Source: Streptomyces antimycoticus (GTDB lineage: Bacteria > Actinomycetota > Actinomycetes > Streptomycetales > Streptomycetaceae). Taken from it: a DNA stretch of 64,000 nt. The stretch is from positions 2,728,001-2,792,000 of the forward strand of contig NZ_BJHV01000001.1 of NCBI RefSeq assembly GCF_005405925.1, read 5' to 3'. Both the position numbers and the translations under genes were made by a program. Positions 50,604 to 59,936 of the stretch are shown in pieces. The notes under the pieces are model-generated. The model ran no database searches. It saw only the letters and a list, made by a program, of their open reading frames with translations, and had not been told where the DNA came from. Position 1 is the stretch's first letter; each line of letters begins with the position of its first letter.

Positions 50604-51061
50604 CCGCCGCCGTCCCGGACCTCCCACCGGACCTCGGCGACCCTTGGTGGGCAGCCCATTCGCCACCGATGCCGCATCCGACGGGCGGCCGGGTCGTTGG
50701 CACATACGTGCACGCATACGACCTCTCCTACCGATCCCCGTCATACGGCTGTATTCCGGCCATGCGCCCCGCCCTGGAGGCAGCGCACGATCCCTGGCGC
50801 CACTCCGCCACGCCGATCTACGACGCGTTGTACGCGGAGTACCGCAGGCTGTTCCGGGCGCTGCCCGGCGACCGCTCGGACGAGGAGAACATGGAGTTCG
50901 TGGCGTTCGCCGCCATCGGCCAGCCCCGGGGCCTCGTCAGCGGCGGCCACGGCCGCCCGGACAGCCACAGCGGGGCCTGGCACACCGACGAGCTGTACTA
51001 CCGCGGCTATCTCCCCGCCCTGCCGCCCGGCCGGGGCGAGGAGCGGGGCCACACCTACTGA
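50600..51061 (+). CDS. hypothetical protein coupled to preceding gene
   Basis: A 153-residue soluble protein, 'PWWAAHSPPMPHPTGGRVVG', 'TPIYDALYAEYRRLFRALPG', ending 'RGEERGHTY'. No domain is recognised. The ATGA overlap with the preceding gene indicates coupled translation and a shared role. Its stop codon lies in a 16-bp tandem duplication. Confidence 0.75.
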   Translation: MTAAVPDLPPDLGDPWWAAHSPPMPHPTGGRVVGTYVHAYDLSYRSPSYGCIPAMRPALEAAHDPWRHSATPIYDALYAEYRRLFRALPGDRSDEENMEFVAFAAIGQPRGLVSGGHGRPDSHSGAWHTDELYYRGYLPALPPGRGEERGHTY

Positions 51062-51082
51062 CGTGGACACCTACTGACGTGG
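51051..51082 (+). repeat. 16-bp perfect tandem duplication over a stop codon
   Basis: ACACCTACTGACGTGG occurs at 51051-51066 and 51067-51082. The TGA in the first copy (51059-51061) ends the upstream gene; the second copy is downstream. Confidence 0.95.
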
Positions 51083-51202
51083 TGCAGTCATGCGCGCCCG
51101 GCGGGCCGGGACCGACCCGCCGCTGAGCGCGCCGAGCGCCGCCGCCCCGCCGCCGGACGGTGCGTCCGGGGCCGGGATGGCGTCAACCGCGCGCCGCCGC
51201 CG

Positions 51203-52666
51203 TTACCTCTTGCGACCGCGCTTTTCGCGCACCCGCACCGAGATCTGCAGGGGCGTCCCCTCGAAGCCGAACTCCTCGCGCAGCCGCCGCTCGATGAAGC
51301 GGCGGTAGCCCGCCTCCAGGAAGCCCGAGGCGAAGAGCACGAACCGCGGCGGCCGGGTGCCGGCCTGCGTCCCGAACAGGATCCGCGGCTGCTTGCCGCC
51401 ACGGATCGGATGCGGATGGGAGGCGACGATCTCGCCGAGGAAGGAATTGAGCCGCCCGGTGGGGACCCGGGTCTCCCAACCGGCCAGCGCCGTCTCGATC
51501 GCCGGGACCAGCTTCTCCATATGGCGGCCGGTGCGCGCCGAGACATTGACCCGCGGCGCCCACTGGATCTGTCCCAGCTCCGTCTCGATCTCGCGCTCGA
51601 GGTAGTAGCGGCGCTCCTCGTCGAGGGTGTCCCACTTGTTGTACGCGATGACGAGCGCGCGCCCGGCCTCGACGGCCATCGTGATGATCCGCTGGTCCTG
51701 GACGCTGATGGACTCACTGGCGTCGATCAGCACCACCGCGACCTCCGCCTTCTCCACGGCGGCCGCGGTGCGCAGCGAGGCGTAGTAGTCGGCGCCCTCC
51801 TGGAGGTGGACCCGGCGGCGGATACCGGCGGTGTCGACGAACTTCCAGGTGATGCCGCCGAGTTCGATGATCTCGTCGACCGGGTCGCGGGTGGTGCCCG
51901 CCAACTCGTTGACGACCACCCGCTCCTCGTTCGCGACCTTGTTGAGCAGCGAGGACTTGCCCACGTTCGGGCGGCCGACCAGGGCGATCCGGCGCGGTCC
52001 GCCGAGCGTCGCACCGAAGGTCTGGGCCGGGGCCTCGGGCAGCGCCTCCAGGACCGCGTCGAGCATGTCGCCGGTGCCCCGGCCGTGCAGCGCGGAGACC
52101 GGATACGGCTCACCGAGGCCGAGCGACCACAGCATCGCGGCGTCCGCCTCGCCGCTGGGCCCGTCGACCTTGTTGGCGCACAGCACCACGGGCTTCCCGG
52201 CCCGGCGCAGCAGCTTGACCACGGCCTCGTCGGTGTCGGTGGCGCCCACCGTCGCGTCCACGACGAAGACCACCGCGTCGGCGGCCTCGATCGCGAACTC
52301 GGCCTGGGCCGCCACGGACGCGTCGAGACCGAGCACGTCCTGCTCCCAGCCGCCGGTGTCGACCACCTTGAAGCGGCGGCCGGACCATTCGGCCTCGTAG
52401 GTCACCCGGTCGCGGGTGACGCCGGGGCGGTCCTCCACGACCGCCTCACGGCGGCCGAGGATCCGGTTCACCAGGGTGGACTTGCCGACATTGGGGCGGC
52501 CGACGACGGCCAGCACCGGCAGCGGGCCGTGTCCCGCCGCGGCGAGGTCGCCCTCGACCTCCTCCAGGTCGAAGCCCTCTTGCACGGCGAGCTCCATGAA
52601 CTCCGCGTACTCGGCGTCGCCAAGCTCCCCGTGCTCGTCGCCGCCGCTGTGGATCTGGTCGTTCAT
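51203..52666 (-). CDS. der: ribosome-biogenesis GTPase Der (EngA)
   Basis: A 487-residue double-GTPase. The G1 motif appears twice ('[16 protein letters not shown]' and '[16 protein letters not shown]'), each followed by DxxG ('[10 protein letters not shown]', '[10 protein letters not shown]') and NKxD ('LCANKVDGP', 'IAYNKWDTL'); the C-terminal KH-like domain ends in a basic '[10 protein letters not shown]'. Der is essential for 50S maturation. An acidic N-terminal extension of ~50 residues is usual in actinobacteria. ATG 52666 has GAGGAA six bases upstream. It is the last gene of the block, 55 bp after plsC. Confidence 0.97.
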   Translation of the reverse strand: MNDQIHSGGDEHGELGDAEYAEFMELAVQEGFDLEEVEGDLAAAGHGPLPVLAVVGRPNVGKSTLVNRILGRREAVVEDRPGVTRDRVTYEAEWSGRRFKVVDTGGWEQDVLGLDASVAAQAEFAIEAADAVVFVVDATVGATDTDEAVVKLLRRAGKPVVLCANKVDGPSGEADAAMLWSLGLGEPYPVSALHGRGTGDMLDAVLEALPEAPAQTFGATLGGPRRIALVGRPNVGKSSLLNKVANEERVVVNELAGTTRDPVDEIIELGGITWKFVDTAGIRRRVHLQEGADYYASLRTAAAVEKAEVAVVLIDASESISVQDQRIITMAVEAGRALVIAYNKWDTLDEERRYYLEREIETELGQIQWAPRVNVSARTGRHMEKLVPAIETALAGWETRVPTGRLNSFLGEIVASHPHPIRGGKQPRILFGTQAGTRPPRFVLFASGFLEAGYRRFIERRLREEFGFEGTPLQISVRVREKRGRKR

Positions 52667-52721
52667 GAAGATTTCCTCGTCGTCCCTCAATACCGCGGCC
52701 GCCCCTGAGGGCTCGCGGATC

Positions 52722-53399
52722 TCATGTCTGGTCTGGGCGGCCGGTCAGCCGCCGGGCGGTGCCCAGATGTGCGCCCAGCCGCTTCTGGATGCGCTCGGTG
52801 GCCTGGTCCAGGGCCGCCCGCGTCCGCCTGCCGCTTCCGTCTCCCGCCTCGAAGGGGTCACCGAACACCACGTCGACCCTGCTGCGCAGCCGGGGCAGCG
52901 CCCTGGCCCGCCCGTCGCCGCCGCGCGGGGTGGCGGTGCCGAGCACCGCCACCGGCACGATCGGCGCACCGGAGCGCACGGCGAAGTACGCGAGCCCCGA
53001 GCGCAGCGACGCGAAGTCGCCCTCGCCGCGGCTGCCCTCCGGGAAGATCCCGAGGACCCCGCCGCGCTCCAGCACGCCCAGGGCCTGGCCGATCGCGCCG
53101 CGGTCGGCGCTCGAACGGTCCACCTTGAGCTGCCCGATACCGCGCAGGAACGGGTCCAGCGGGCCGACGAACGCCTCCTTCTTGACCAGGAAGTGCACCG
53201 GCCGCGGCGAGGTGCCGATCAGCATCGGGCCGTCGATGTTGTGGGAGTGGTTCCCCGCGAGGATGACGGGCCCGGCGGACGGGATCCGCCATGCGCCCAG
53301 CACCCGGGGCCGCCACAGCCCGTACATCAGGCCGATGCCGATCCGCCGCGCCACGACGGCCCCGGCCGCGCTGGGAAGCGTCGCGTCGGTGGCGCTCAC
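52722..53399 (-). CDS. 1-acylglycerol-3-phosphate acyltransferase (PlsC family)
   Basis: A 225-residue lysophospholipid acyltransferase. The catalytic HX4D motif is '[13 protein letters not shown]' and the glycerol-phosphate motif '[14 protein letters not shown]'; '[19 protein letters not shown]' and '[14 protein letters not shown]' complete blocks III and IV. GTG 53399 overlaps the cmk stop (GTGA). The cmk-plsC-der linkage is conserved in actinobacteria. Confidence 0.93.
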   Translation of the reverse strand: MSATDATLPSAAGAVVARRIGIGLMYGLWRPRVLGAWRIPSAGPVILAGNHSHNIDGPMLIGTSPRPVHFLVKKEAFVGPLDPFLRGIGQLKVDRSSADRGAIGQALGVLERGGVLGIFPEGSRGEGDFASLRSGLAYFAVRSGAPIVPVAVLGTATPRGGDGRARALPRLRSRVDVVFGDPFEAGDGSGRRTRAALDQATERIQKRLGAHLGTARRLTGRPDQT

Positions 53400-54100
53400 G
53401 CGACCGTCCGCTTCTCCTCGACGAGAGTGACGACGCACTCGATGACCTGGTCGAGGGTGAGGTCGGAGGTGTCCACCTCGACCGCGTCGTCCGCCTTGGC
53501 GAGCGGCGAGGTCTTACGGCCGGAGTCCAGGGCGTCCCGCTTGGCCAGGGCTGCCTGGGTGGCCGCCAGGTCGGCGGCCTCCTTGCCCTTCAGCTCACCG
53601 CTGCGGCGGGCCGCCCGGACCTCCGGGGAGGCGGTCAGGAAGATCTTGATGTCGGCGTCCGGGAGGACCGTGGTGCCGATGTCCCGGCCCTCGACCACGA
53701 TGCCGCGCGGCGCCTCGGCGGCGATGGTCCGCTGCAGCTCGGTGATCACGGCCCGCACCTCGGGCACCGCGCTGACCGCGCTGACCCGTGAGGTGACCTC
53801 CTGGGTGCGGATCGGCCCGGAGACATCGGTGCCGTCGACGCTGATCGTCGGGGCGGCCGGGTCGATCCCGGAGACGATGTGGGGCTTGGCGGCGGCGTCG
53901 GCCACGGCGACGGCGTCATCCACGTCGATGCCGTTGGTCACCATCCACCAGGTGATCGCCCGGTACTGGGCGCCGGTGTCCAGGTAGCCCAGGCCCAGCT
54001 TGGCGGCGACGGCCTTCGAGGTACTGGACTTACCCGTGCCTGCGGGGCCGTCGATCGCGACAATCACTGCTGCCGGGGCGGTCCGGGCGGCGGTTTCCAC
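53396..54100 (-). CDS. cmk: cytidylate kinase
   Basis: A 234-residue CMP/dCMP kinase. P-loop 'VAIDGPAGTGKSSTSKAVAA', 'LGLGYLDTGAQYRAITWWMV', and 'GIVVEGRDIGTTVLPDADIK' are diagnostic. GTG 54100 is chosen because AAAGG lies 11 bases upstream; GTG 54112 would sit directly on it. It is separated from tyrA by 144 bp, probably with its own promoter. Confidence 0.95.
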   Translation of the reverse strand: METAARTAPAAVIVAIDGPAGTGKSSTSKAVAAKLGLGYLDTGAQYRAITWWMVTNGIDVDDAVAVADAAAKPHIVSGIDPAAPTISVDGTDVSGPIRTQEVTSRVSAVSAVPEVRAVITELQRTIAAEAPRGIVVEGRDIGTTVLPDADIKIFLTASPEVRAARRSGELKGKEAADLAATQAALAKRDALDSGRKTSPLAKADDAVEVDTSDLTLDQVIECVVTLVEEKRTVA

Positions 54101-54244
54101 GGTGACAGACACCTTTCGTGTGCACGGGGCTGAGTTGAACGGGCCATGTGAGCCTCGGACAAGGTTACTGGCTTCCCACGGGCGGCTTCGCACCCCTGTG
54201 GACGGCCCCGGTCCTCCCGGGGCACCCGGCGGCCGGCTCCGCCG

Positions 54245-55330
54245 CTACTGGCGGATGGACCATCCCCGCTCCCGCAGGGCCTTGGTGAGCCCCGGGGCCG
54301 CCGAGGGCTCGACCATCAGCTGGATCAGACCGGACTGCTGACCGGTGGCGTGCTCGATCCGGACGTCCTCGATGTTGACACCCGCCCGGCCCGCGTCGGC
54401 GAAGATCCGGGCCAGCTCGCCCGGCTGGTCGCCGATGAGCACCGTCACGGTCTCATAGACGGCCGAGGCGGCGCCGTGCTTGCCCGGCACCCGCTCGCGC
54501 CCGGCGTTGCCCCGGCGCAGCACGTCCTCGATACCGGCCGTGCCGTCGCCGCGCTTGGCCTCGTCGGCGGACTGGAGCGCGCGCAGCGCCCGCACCGTCT
54601 CGTCGAGGTCGGAGGCGACGGCGGCGAGCACATCGGCGACCGGGCCGGGGTTGGCGGAGAGGATGTCGATCCACATGGCGGGGTCGGAGGCCGCGATCCG
54701 GGTCACATCGCGGATGCCCTGTCCGCACAGCCGCACCGCCGTCTCATCGGCGTCCTGCAGCCGCGCGGCGACCATGCTGGACAGCAGGTGCGGGGTGTGC
54801 GAGACGAGCGCCACCGCCCGGTCGTGGGCCTCGTCCTCCATCACCACGGGCACGGCCCGGCACAGCGCGACGAGCTCGAGCGCGAGGTTGAGCACCTCGG
54901 TGTCGGTGCCGCCGGTGGGCGTGAGCACCCAGGGCCGCCCCTCGAAGAGGTCGGCGGTGGCGGCCAGCGGCCCGGAGCGCTCCCGGCCCGCCATCGGATG
55001 CGTGCCGATGTAGCGGGTCAGATCGCAGCCGAGGGCCTCCAGCTCGCGGCGCGGGCCGCCCTTGACGCTCGCGACGTCCAGCACGCCGCGGGCCATGTCG
55101 CGGCGCAGCACATCGGCCACCGTCCCGGCCACGTACGCCGGCGGCACGGCGACGATCGCCAGGTCCACGGGCCCCTCGGGCTCGCCCTGTGTCCCGGCGC
55201 CGAGCGCCTCGGCGGTGCGGGCCTGGTCCGCGTCATGGTCGGCGAGGTGCACCTGGACGCCGCGGCCGGCCAGGGCCAGCGCGGCGGAGGTGCCGATCAG
55301 GCCGGTGCCGATGACGAGCGCGGTTCTCAT
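54245..55330 (-). CDS. tyrA: prephenate dehydrogenase with ACT domain
   Basis: A 361-residue enzyme of tyrosine biosynthesis. Rossmann motif 'ALVIGTGLIGTSAALALAGR', prephenate-binding 'RYIGTHPMAGRERSGP' and 'ALVSHTPHLLSSMVAARL'; the C-terminal ACT domain 'VTVLIGDQPGELARIFADAG' implies feedback control by an aromatic amino acid. ATG 55330 overlaps the chorismate mutase stop (ATGA), so the two consecutive enzymes of the pathway are translationally coupled. Confidence 0.95.
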   Translation of the reverse strand: MRTALVIGTGLIGTSAALALAGRGVQVHLADHDADQARTAEALGAGTQGEPEGPVDLAIVAVPPAYVAGTVADVLRRDMARGVLDVASVKGGPRRELEALGCDLTRYIGTHPMAGRERSGPLAATADLFEGRPWVLTPTGGTDTEVLNLALELVALCRAVPVVMEDEAHDRAVALVSHTPHLLSSMVAARLQDADETAVRLCGQGIRDVTRIAASDPAMWIDILSANPGPVADVLAAVASDLDETVRALRALQSADEAKRGDGTAGIEDVLRRGNAGRERVPGKHGAASAVYETVTVLIGDQPGELARIFADAGRAGVNIEDVRIEHATGQQSGLIQLMVEPSAAPGLTKALRERGWSIRQ

Positions 55331-55688
55331 TGGGCGATGTCCTTGCGGAGGGCGGCGGCGGCGCCGAGGTAGACATGGGCGATCTCGGACTTGGGCAGGG
55401 AGGTCTCGATATGCGCCAGGATGCGGACGACACGGGGCATGGCCCCGCGATGTCCAGCTCCTGGGCGCAGATCAGCGGCACGTCGGTGATGCCCAGCTTG
55501 CGGGCGGCGGCCGCGGGGAAGTCGCTGTGCAGATCGGGGGTGGCCGTGAACCACACGCTGATCAGATCGTCGGGGTCGAGGGCATTGCGCCCCAGGACGG
55601 CCGTCAGCAGCGCGGAGACCTGCTCCTGCATGTGCTCCGGCTCGTCCCGCTCCAGCTGGACCGCCCCGCGGACCGCTCGTACCGCCAC
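55327..55688 (-). pseudogene. aroH: AroH-class monofunctional chorismate mutase, frameshifted
   Basis: With one base restored this encodes a 120-residue AroH-fold chorismate mutase: 'AVRAVRGAVQLERDEPEHMQ' (active-site Arg), 'DLISVWFTATPDLHSDFPAA', 'LICAQELDIAG' then 'AMPRVVRILAHIETS' and 'HVYLGAAAALRKDIAQ' with the late Arg/Tyr active-site residues. The frame breaks at the C run 55443-55446 (plus strand). GTG 55688 has GGGAG six bases upstream. Since the gene is coupled to tyrA and needed for Phe/Tyr synthesis unless duplicated, the break is probably a sequencing error. Confidence 0.85.
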
Positions 55689-55871
55689 GTCTCGCTCCCT
55701 GTGCGCGCTGTGCCTGTCGTGCGTCGGGTGCGGCCGCGTCATCGGCCGCACTCCCGATCAGCGTAACGAGCGGGTCCGACAGGCTCCCGGGGCGACCGCT
55801 GGGCGAGACGCGGCGGGCCGCCGACGGCCGGGGCCGTCAGCGGTGCCGGGCCTCAAAGGGGCCCGCAGTCC

Positions 55872-56960
55872 TCAGAGGTCGACCTCGCGCATCAGCATGC
55901 CGACCTCGGTGTTGGTCATCCGGCGCAGCCAGCCGGACTTCTGGTCGCCGAGCGCGATCGGGCCGAAGGCCGTCCGCACCAGCTTGTCGACCGGGAAGCC
56001 GGCCTCGGCGAGCATCCGCCGCACGATGTGCTTGCGGCCCTCGTGCAGGCTCACCTCGACCAGATAGTTCTTGCCGGTGTTCTGCACCACACGGAAGTGG
56101 TCGGCGCGGGCGTAGCCGTCCTCCAGCTCGATGCCGCTCTTGAGCCGCTTGCCGAGGTCCCGCGGGAGCGGGCCCTGGATGGCGGCGAGATAGGTCTTCT
56201 TCACGCCGTAGCGGGGGTGGGTGAGGCGGTGGGCCAGCTCACCGTGGTTGGTGAGCAGGATGATGCCCTCGGTCTCGGTGTCGAGCCGGCCGACGTGGAA
56301 GAGCCGGGTCTCGCGGTTGGTCACATAGTCGCCCAGGCACTGGCGGCCGTCGGGGTCCTCCATGGTGGAGACGACACCGGCGGGCTTGTTCAGCGCGAAG
56401 AAGAGGTACGACTGGGTGGCCACGGTCAGCCCGTCGACCTTGATCTCGTCCTTCTCGGGGTCGACGCGCAGCCCCTGCTCGGTCACGATCTTGCCGTTGA
56501 CCTCGACCCGGGCCTGGTCGATCAGCTCCTCACAGGCGCGGCGCGAGCCCATCCCGGCGCGGGCGAGGACCTTCTGCAGCCGCTCGCCCTCCACCTCGCC
56601 GAAGGTCTTGGGCAGCGCGACCCGCGGCTTGTCGTGGCGGGCGCGGTTGCGCTCCTCCATCTGCGCCTCGTACTCGCGCGGGCGGGCCGGGGCGTTCGGC
56701 TTGCGGCCGCGGCCGCCGACGCCCTTGGGGGCACCGCTCTTGGCCGCGCCGCCCTTGGGGCCGCCCTGGGAGCCTCCCTTGGGACCCGCCTTGGGGCCGG
56801 GGCCCGCCTGGGAGCCGCCGCCCACGTCGTAGCGGCGCTCCTCGGGGCGGGGGCGGCCGGCGCGCTGCTGCTGCTCGTCGCGCCGGTTCCCCGCGCCCCG
56901 GTAGTTGTTGCCGCCGCTACCGCTGCCGCTGCCCCTGCTGTTCCTGCCGCTGCTTCGCAT
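55872..56960 (-). CDS. 23S rRNA pseudouridine synthase (RluB/RsuA family)
   Basis: A 362-residue enzyme. The first ~115 residues are a Gly/Arg/Pro/Lys-rich disordered extension. The S4 domain 'ERLQKVLARAGMGSRRACEE' is followed by the catalytic domain with 'FHVGRLDTETEGIILLTN' (catalytic Asp in GRLDxxxxG) and 'LVEVSLHEGRKHIVRRML'. RluB modifies helix 89 of 23S rRNA; assignment to RluB versus RsuA is by neighbourhood next to scpB. ATG 56960 shares one base with the scpB stop. Confidence 0.92.
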   Translation of the reverse strand: MRSSGRNSRGSGSGSGGNNYRGAGNRRDEQQQRAGRPRPEERRYDVGGGSQAGPGPKAGPKGGSQGGPKGGAAKSGAPKGVGGRGRKPNAPARPREYEAQMEERNRARHDKPRVALPKTFGEVEGERLQKVLARAGMGSRRACEELIDQARVEVNGKIVTEQGLRVDPEKDEIKVDGLTVATQSYLFFALNKPAGVVSTMEDPDGRQCLGDYVTNRETRLFHVGRLDTETEGIILLTNHGELAHRLTHPRYGVKKTYLAAIQGPLPRDLGKRLKSGIELEDGYARADHFRVVQNTGKNYLVEVSLHEGRKHIVRRMLAEAGFPVDKLVRTAFGPIALGDQKSGWLRRMTNTEVGMLMREVDL

Positions 56961-57640
56961 CAAGTTTCCGTCTGAGAGTGGCCGCTACGGGCTCGGTGTT
57001 CTACGTCGTCGTGCGCGTCATCGCTGTCGATGGCGTCCGGATCGAACGACGGCACGCCCTCCTGGGACTCGCCCTCGACCGCGTCCGCCTCGGGGAGGAA
57101 CGGTGCGAGCTCCGGAAGCTCGTCCAGCCCTCGCAGGCCCATCCGCTCCAGGAAGTAGTTCGTCGTCCTGTACAGGATCGCACCTGTTTCGGGTTCCGTG
57201 CCCGCCTCCTCGACCAGTCCCCGCTGCAGGAGGGTCCGCATCACGCCGTCGCAGTTGACACCGCGGACGGCCGAGACACGGGAACGGCTGACCGGCTGAC
57301 GGTACGCGACCACCGCGAGGGTTTCCAAAGCGGCCTGGGTGAGCCGGGCCTGCTGGCCGTCCAGGACGAACCCCTCGACGGCGGCGGCGTAGGCCGGGCG
57401 CGTGTAGTAGCGCCAGCCGCCCGCGACCAGCCGCAGCTCGAAGCCCCGGCCCTGCGTCGCGTACTCGTCGGCCAGCTCGCGCAGCGCGTCCGCGACGGCG
57501 CGGCGCGGCCGCGCCAGCACCTTGGCGAGGTGTTCCTCGGTGGCGGGCTCGTCGACGACCATGAGGACGGCCTCCAGGGCGGGCTTGAGGTCCAGCTCGG
57601 CGACCTCGGAGAGCCCGGCGGGTGTCCGCTGCTCGCTCAA
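56960..57640 (-). CDS. scpB: segregation and condensation protein ScpB
   Basis: A 226-residue SMC accessory protein with two winged helices: 'ALEAVLMVVDEPATEEHLAK' and 'LTQAALETLAVVAYRQPVSR', 'SRVSAVRGVNCDGVMRTLLQ'. TTG 57640 overlaps the scpA stop (TTGA) with GGAGG seven bases upstream. The acidic C-terminal tail ends near residue 226. Confidence 0.95.
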   Translation of the reverse strand: MSEQRTPAGLSEVAELDLKPALEAVLMVVDEPATEEHLAKVLARPRRAVADALRELADEYATQGRGFELRLVAGGWRYYTRPAYAAAVEGFVLDGQQARLTQAALETLAVVAYRQPVSRSRVSAVRGVNCDGVMRTLLQRGLVEEAGTEPETGAILYRTTNYFLERMGLRGLDELPELAPFLPEADAVEGESQEGVPSFDPDAIDSDDAHDDVEHRARSGHSQTET

Positions 57641-59301
57641 CTCGGTACCTCCTCTTTCTCCTTCTCCTTCTCCGGCTCCGGCTCCGGCTCCGGCGTGGCC
57701 GTCTCCTTACGGGGCTTGTCCTGGGACTCCGCCTGGGGTTTGGCCTGGGCCTCCTGGTCGAACTCGTCGGTGACCAGCGGCTCCCGCCCCGCCTCGCCCG
57801 TCCAGCGGACCATGAGCGACCCGAGCGCCTCCGGCTGGTCGAGCAGGACCGCGCGCTCGCGGTAGAGCTCCAGGAGCGCCAGGAACCGCGCGACGACCGT
57901 AAGGACGTCGGGAGCGTCCTCGGTGAGCGTGCTGAAGGTGGCCTCCCCCAGCTCCCGCAGCCGCGCGACCACCACCTCGGCCTGCTCCCGGACGCTGACC
58001 AGCGGGGCGTGGATGTGGTCGATGTAGACCTGCGGCTTGGGCTTGGCCTGCATCGCCTTGACGGCCAGCTTGGCGAAGCCCTCGGGGCCGATGCTGATGA
58101 CGACGTCGGGGAGCAGCTCGGCGTGGTGCGGCTCCAGGCCGACCGTACGGGGGTAACGGGCGGCCTCGGCGATCAGCCGGTCGTTGAAGATGTCCGCGAT
58201 CTGCTTGTACGCGCGGTACTGGAGCAGCCGCGCGAAGAGCAGGTCGCGCGCCTCCAGCAGTGCCAGGTCCGCCTCGTCCTCGACCTCGGCGGCCGGCAGC
58301 AGCCGGGCCGCCTTGAGGTCCAGCAGGGTCGCCGCGACGACGAGGAACTCGGTGGTCTGGTCGAGGTCCCAGTCCGGCCCCATGGCGCGGATATAGGCCA
58401 TGAACTCGTCGGTGACCTTGGACAGGGCGACCTCGGTGACGTCCAGCTTGTGCTTGGAGATCAGCTGGAGGAGGAGGTCGAAGGGCCCCTCGAAGTTGTC
58501 CAGCCGCACGGTGAACCGATTGCCGCCGTCCTCGGCCTGCGCCTCGCCACCTTGCGCCTCACCCCGGCCGGTCCCGCCGCCGGTGCCACTCCCGCCGCTC
58601 GCCTCCGTCCCGTCACCCGCGTCGCTCCCGGCCCCGGACCCGGCCGCGTCGCCACCGTGCCCGCCCCCGGAGGGCGCCACATCGAGGTCGGCCCGCGCAT
58701 GCACCGGCTCCGGCTCGCCCCTCGGCACGGCCTGCTCTTCCGGGACGGCGGGCTCAGCGGCCGCTGGGGCCGGGGCAGCGGGCTCGGTGACCGCTGGGGC
58801 CGGGGCAGCGGGCTCAGTAGCCGCCGGGGCCAGGGCAGCGGGCTCAGTAGCCGTTGAGATCAGGGCAGCGGGCTCGGTGACCGCCGGGGGCGGCTCGGGC
58901 TCGGCGTCCGGCGCGGCGCTTCGCTCCGGTGCCGCCTCATGTGCCCCGTGCTCCGCGTCCGGCGCGGCGCGTCTCTCACGAGCCGTCTCGTCTGCCTCCG
59001 GCTCGGCCTCCGGCTCAGCGGTGCCCGGCGCCGCCTCGCGTGCCCCAGGCTCGACGGACGGCTCAGCAGTAGCCTCACGCGCCGCGTGAGCGCCTTCCTG
59101 CGGCTCTCCGGGCGTCAGGGGCGAGGTCGGCTCGGGCGGCGGCGGCGCGGGACGCTGAGAGGCCGTCTGTGGCCGCGGGGGCGCGGTGGGACGCTCCGAG
59201 GGACGGTCCGGGCCCGCGTCGGGGGGCGCCGCGCCGGGGCCTCGGCCGAGGGTGCGGCGAGGAGGGCGGGGCGGCGGGGCGGAGTCGTCGTTCGTCGGCA
59301 T
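57637..59301 (-). CDS. scpA: segregation and condensation protein ScpA with long disordered N-terminus
   Basis: The kleisin of the SMC complex. The conserved kleisin begins near residue 268: 'RFTVRLDNFEGPFDLLLQLI', 'SKHKLDVTEVALSKVTDEFM', 'LEARDLLFARLLQYRAYKQI', and closes with 'VTVVARFLALLELYRERAVL'. The preceding ~265 residues are Pro/Ala/Glu-rich with TEPAA repeats and no predictable fold, so the 554-residue chain is twice the usual bacterial length. The ATG at 59301 is an open start; a later internal start before the kleisin cannot be excluded. scpA and scpB are coupled. Confidence 0.93.
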   Translation of the reverse strand: MPTNDDSAPPPRPPRRTLGRGPGAAPPDAGPDRPSERPTAPPRPQTASQRPAPPPPEPTSPLTPGEPQEGAHAAREATAEPSVEPGAREAAPGTAEPEAEPEADETARERRAAPDAEHGAHEAAPERSAAPDAEPEPPPAVTEPAALISTATEPAALAPAATEPAAPAPAVTEPAAPAPAAAEPAVPEEQAVPRGEPEPVHARADLDVAPSGGGHGGDAAGSGAGSDAGDGTEASGGSGTGGGTGRGEAQGGEAQAEDGGNRFTVRLDNFEGPFDLLLQLISKHKLDVTEVALSKVTDEFMAYIRAMGPDWDLDQTTEFLVVAATLLDLKAARLLPAAEVEDEADLALLEARDLLFARLLQYRAYKQIADIFNDRLIAEAARYPRTVGLEPHHAELLPDVVISIGPEGFAKLAVKAMQAKPKPQVYIDHIHAPLVSVREQAEVVVARLRELGEATFSTLTEDAPDVLTVVARFLALLELYRERAVLLDQPEALGSLMVRWTGEAGREPLVTDEFDQEAQAKPQAESQDKPRKETATPEPEPEPEKEKEKEEVPS

Positions 59302-59369
59302 CGCGGTCCAGGGTGCTCAGGGCCAGGCGGGACAGCCCGTACGACCGGGCAGGCTATCGCCCGGCCCGG

Positions 59370-59936
59370 TCAACGGCCGCGGAGGCGGCGCACCAGGATG
59401 CTCGCGTCGCCGCGCGACTCGAGGTCGGCGAGGACGACCGCGACCGCCTCGCGGACGATCCGGCCGCGGTCGACGGCGAGCCCGTGCTCACCGCGGAGCA
59501 CCAGCCGGGCGTGCTCGAGGTCCATCAGCTCCTCGGCGGAGACATAGACCGTGATCTTCTCGTCGTGGCGCTCGCGCCCGCTGGGCCGACGGTTCGCCGC
59601 CCGGGCGCGGCGGCGGGCCTGGCCGCTCTGCTCGACCGCGGCCGAACCGCCCTGCGCCTGGCGGCCCTTGGGCCGGTCCCCGGCCCCGGGGCGCCGCTCG
59701 CCCACCGCGTCCTGGGAGGCCGCCGTCTCGCGTCCCGTGTGTTCGCCCGAGCCGGACTGCTCACCGTCCGGGCGCTGCTCCTGCCCTTCCCGAGGCTCGG
59801 CGTCGGGGTCGGCGGCGGGCGGCGGCACCCGGGGGCCCTCGCCGTTCGCCTGGCGGCGCCCGGAGGCGGGAGCGGAGGACTGGAGCCCCATCCCTCCGGT
59901 GGTGCGGAACAGTTCGTCGGCTCCCGGCAGACTCAC
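59370..59936 (-). CDS. ribbon-helix-helix-like protein partnered with ParA
   Basis: A 188-residue protein. The first ~120 residues are disordered, with 'LPGADELFRTTGGMGLQSSA' as a conserved-looking N-terminal peptide. The C-terminal ~65 residues, 'KITVYVSAEELMDLEHARLV' to 'DRGRIVREAVAVVLADLESR', resemble a strand-helix-helix ribbon-helix-helix DNA-binding domain. GTG 59936 overlaps the parA stop (GTGA); GTG 59948 is an alternative. Coupling to a ParA ATPase suggests a ParB-like or adaptor role, with the N-terminal peptide perhaps contacting ParA. I know no assigned function. Confidence 0.7.
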   Translation of the reverse strand: MSLPGADELFRTTGGMGLQSSAPASGRRQANGEGPRVPPPAADPDAEPREGQEQRPDGEQSGSGEHTGRETAASQDAVGERRPGAGDRPKGRQAQGGSAAVEQSGQARRRARAANRRPSGRERHDEKITVYVSAEELMDLEHARLVLRGEHGLAVDRGRIVREAVAVVLADLESRGDASILVRRLRGR

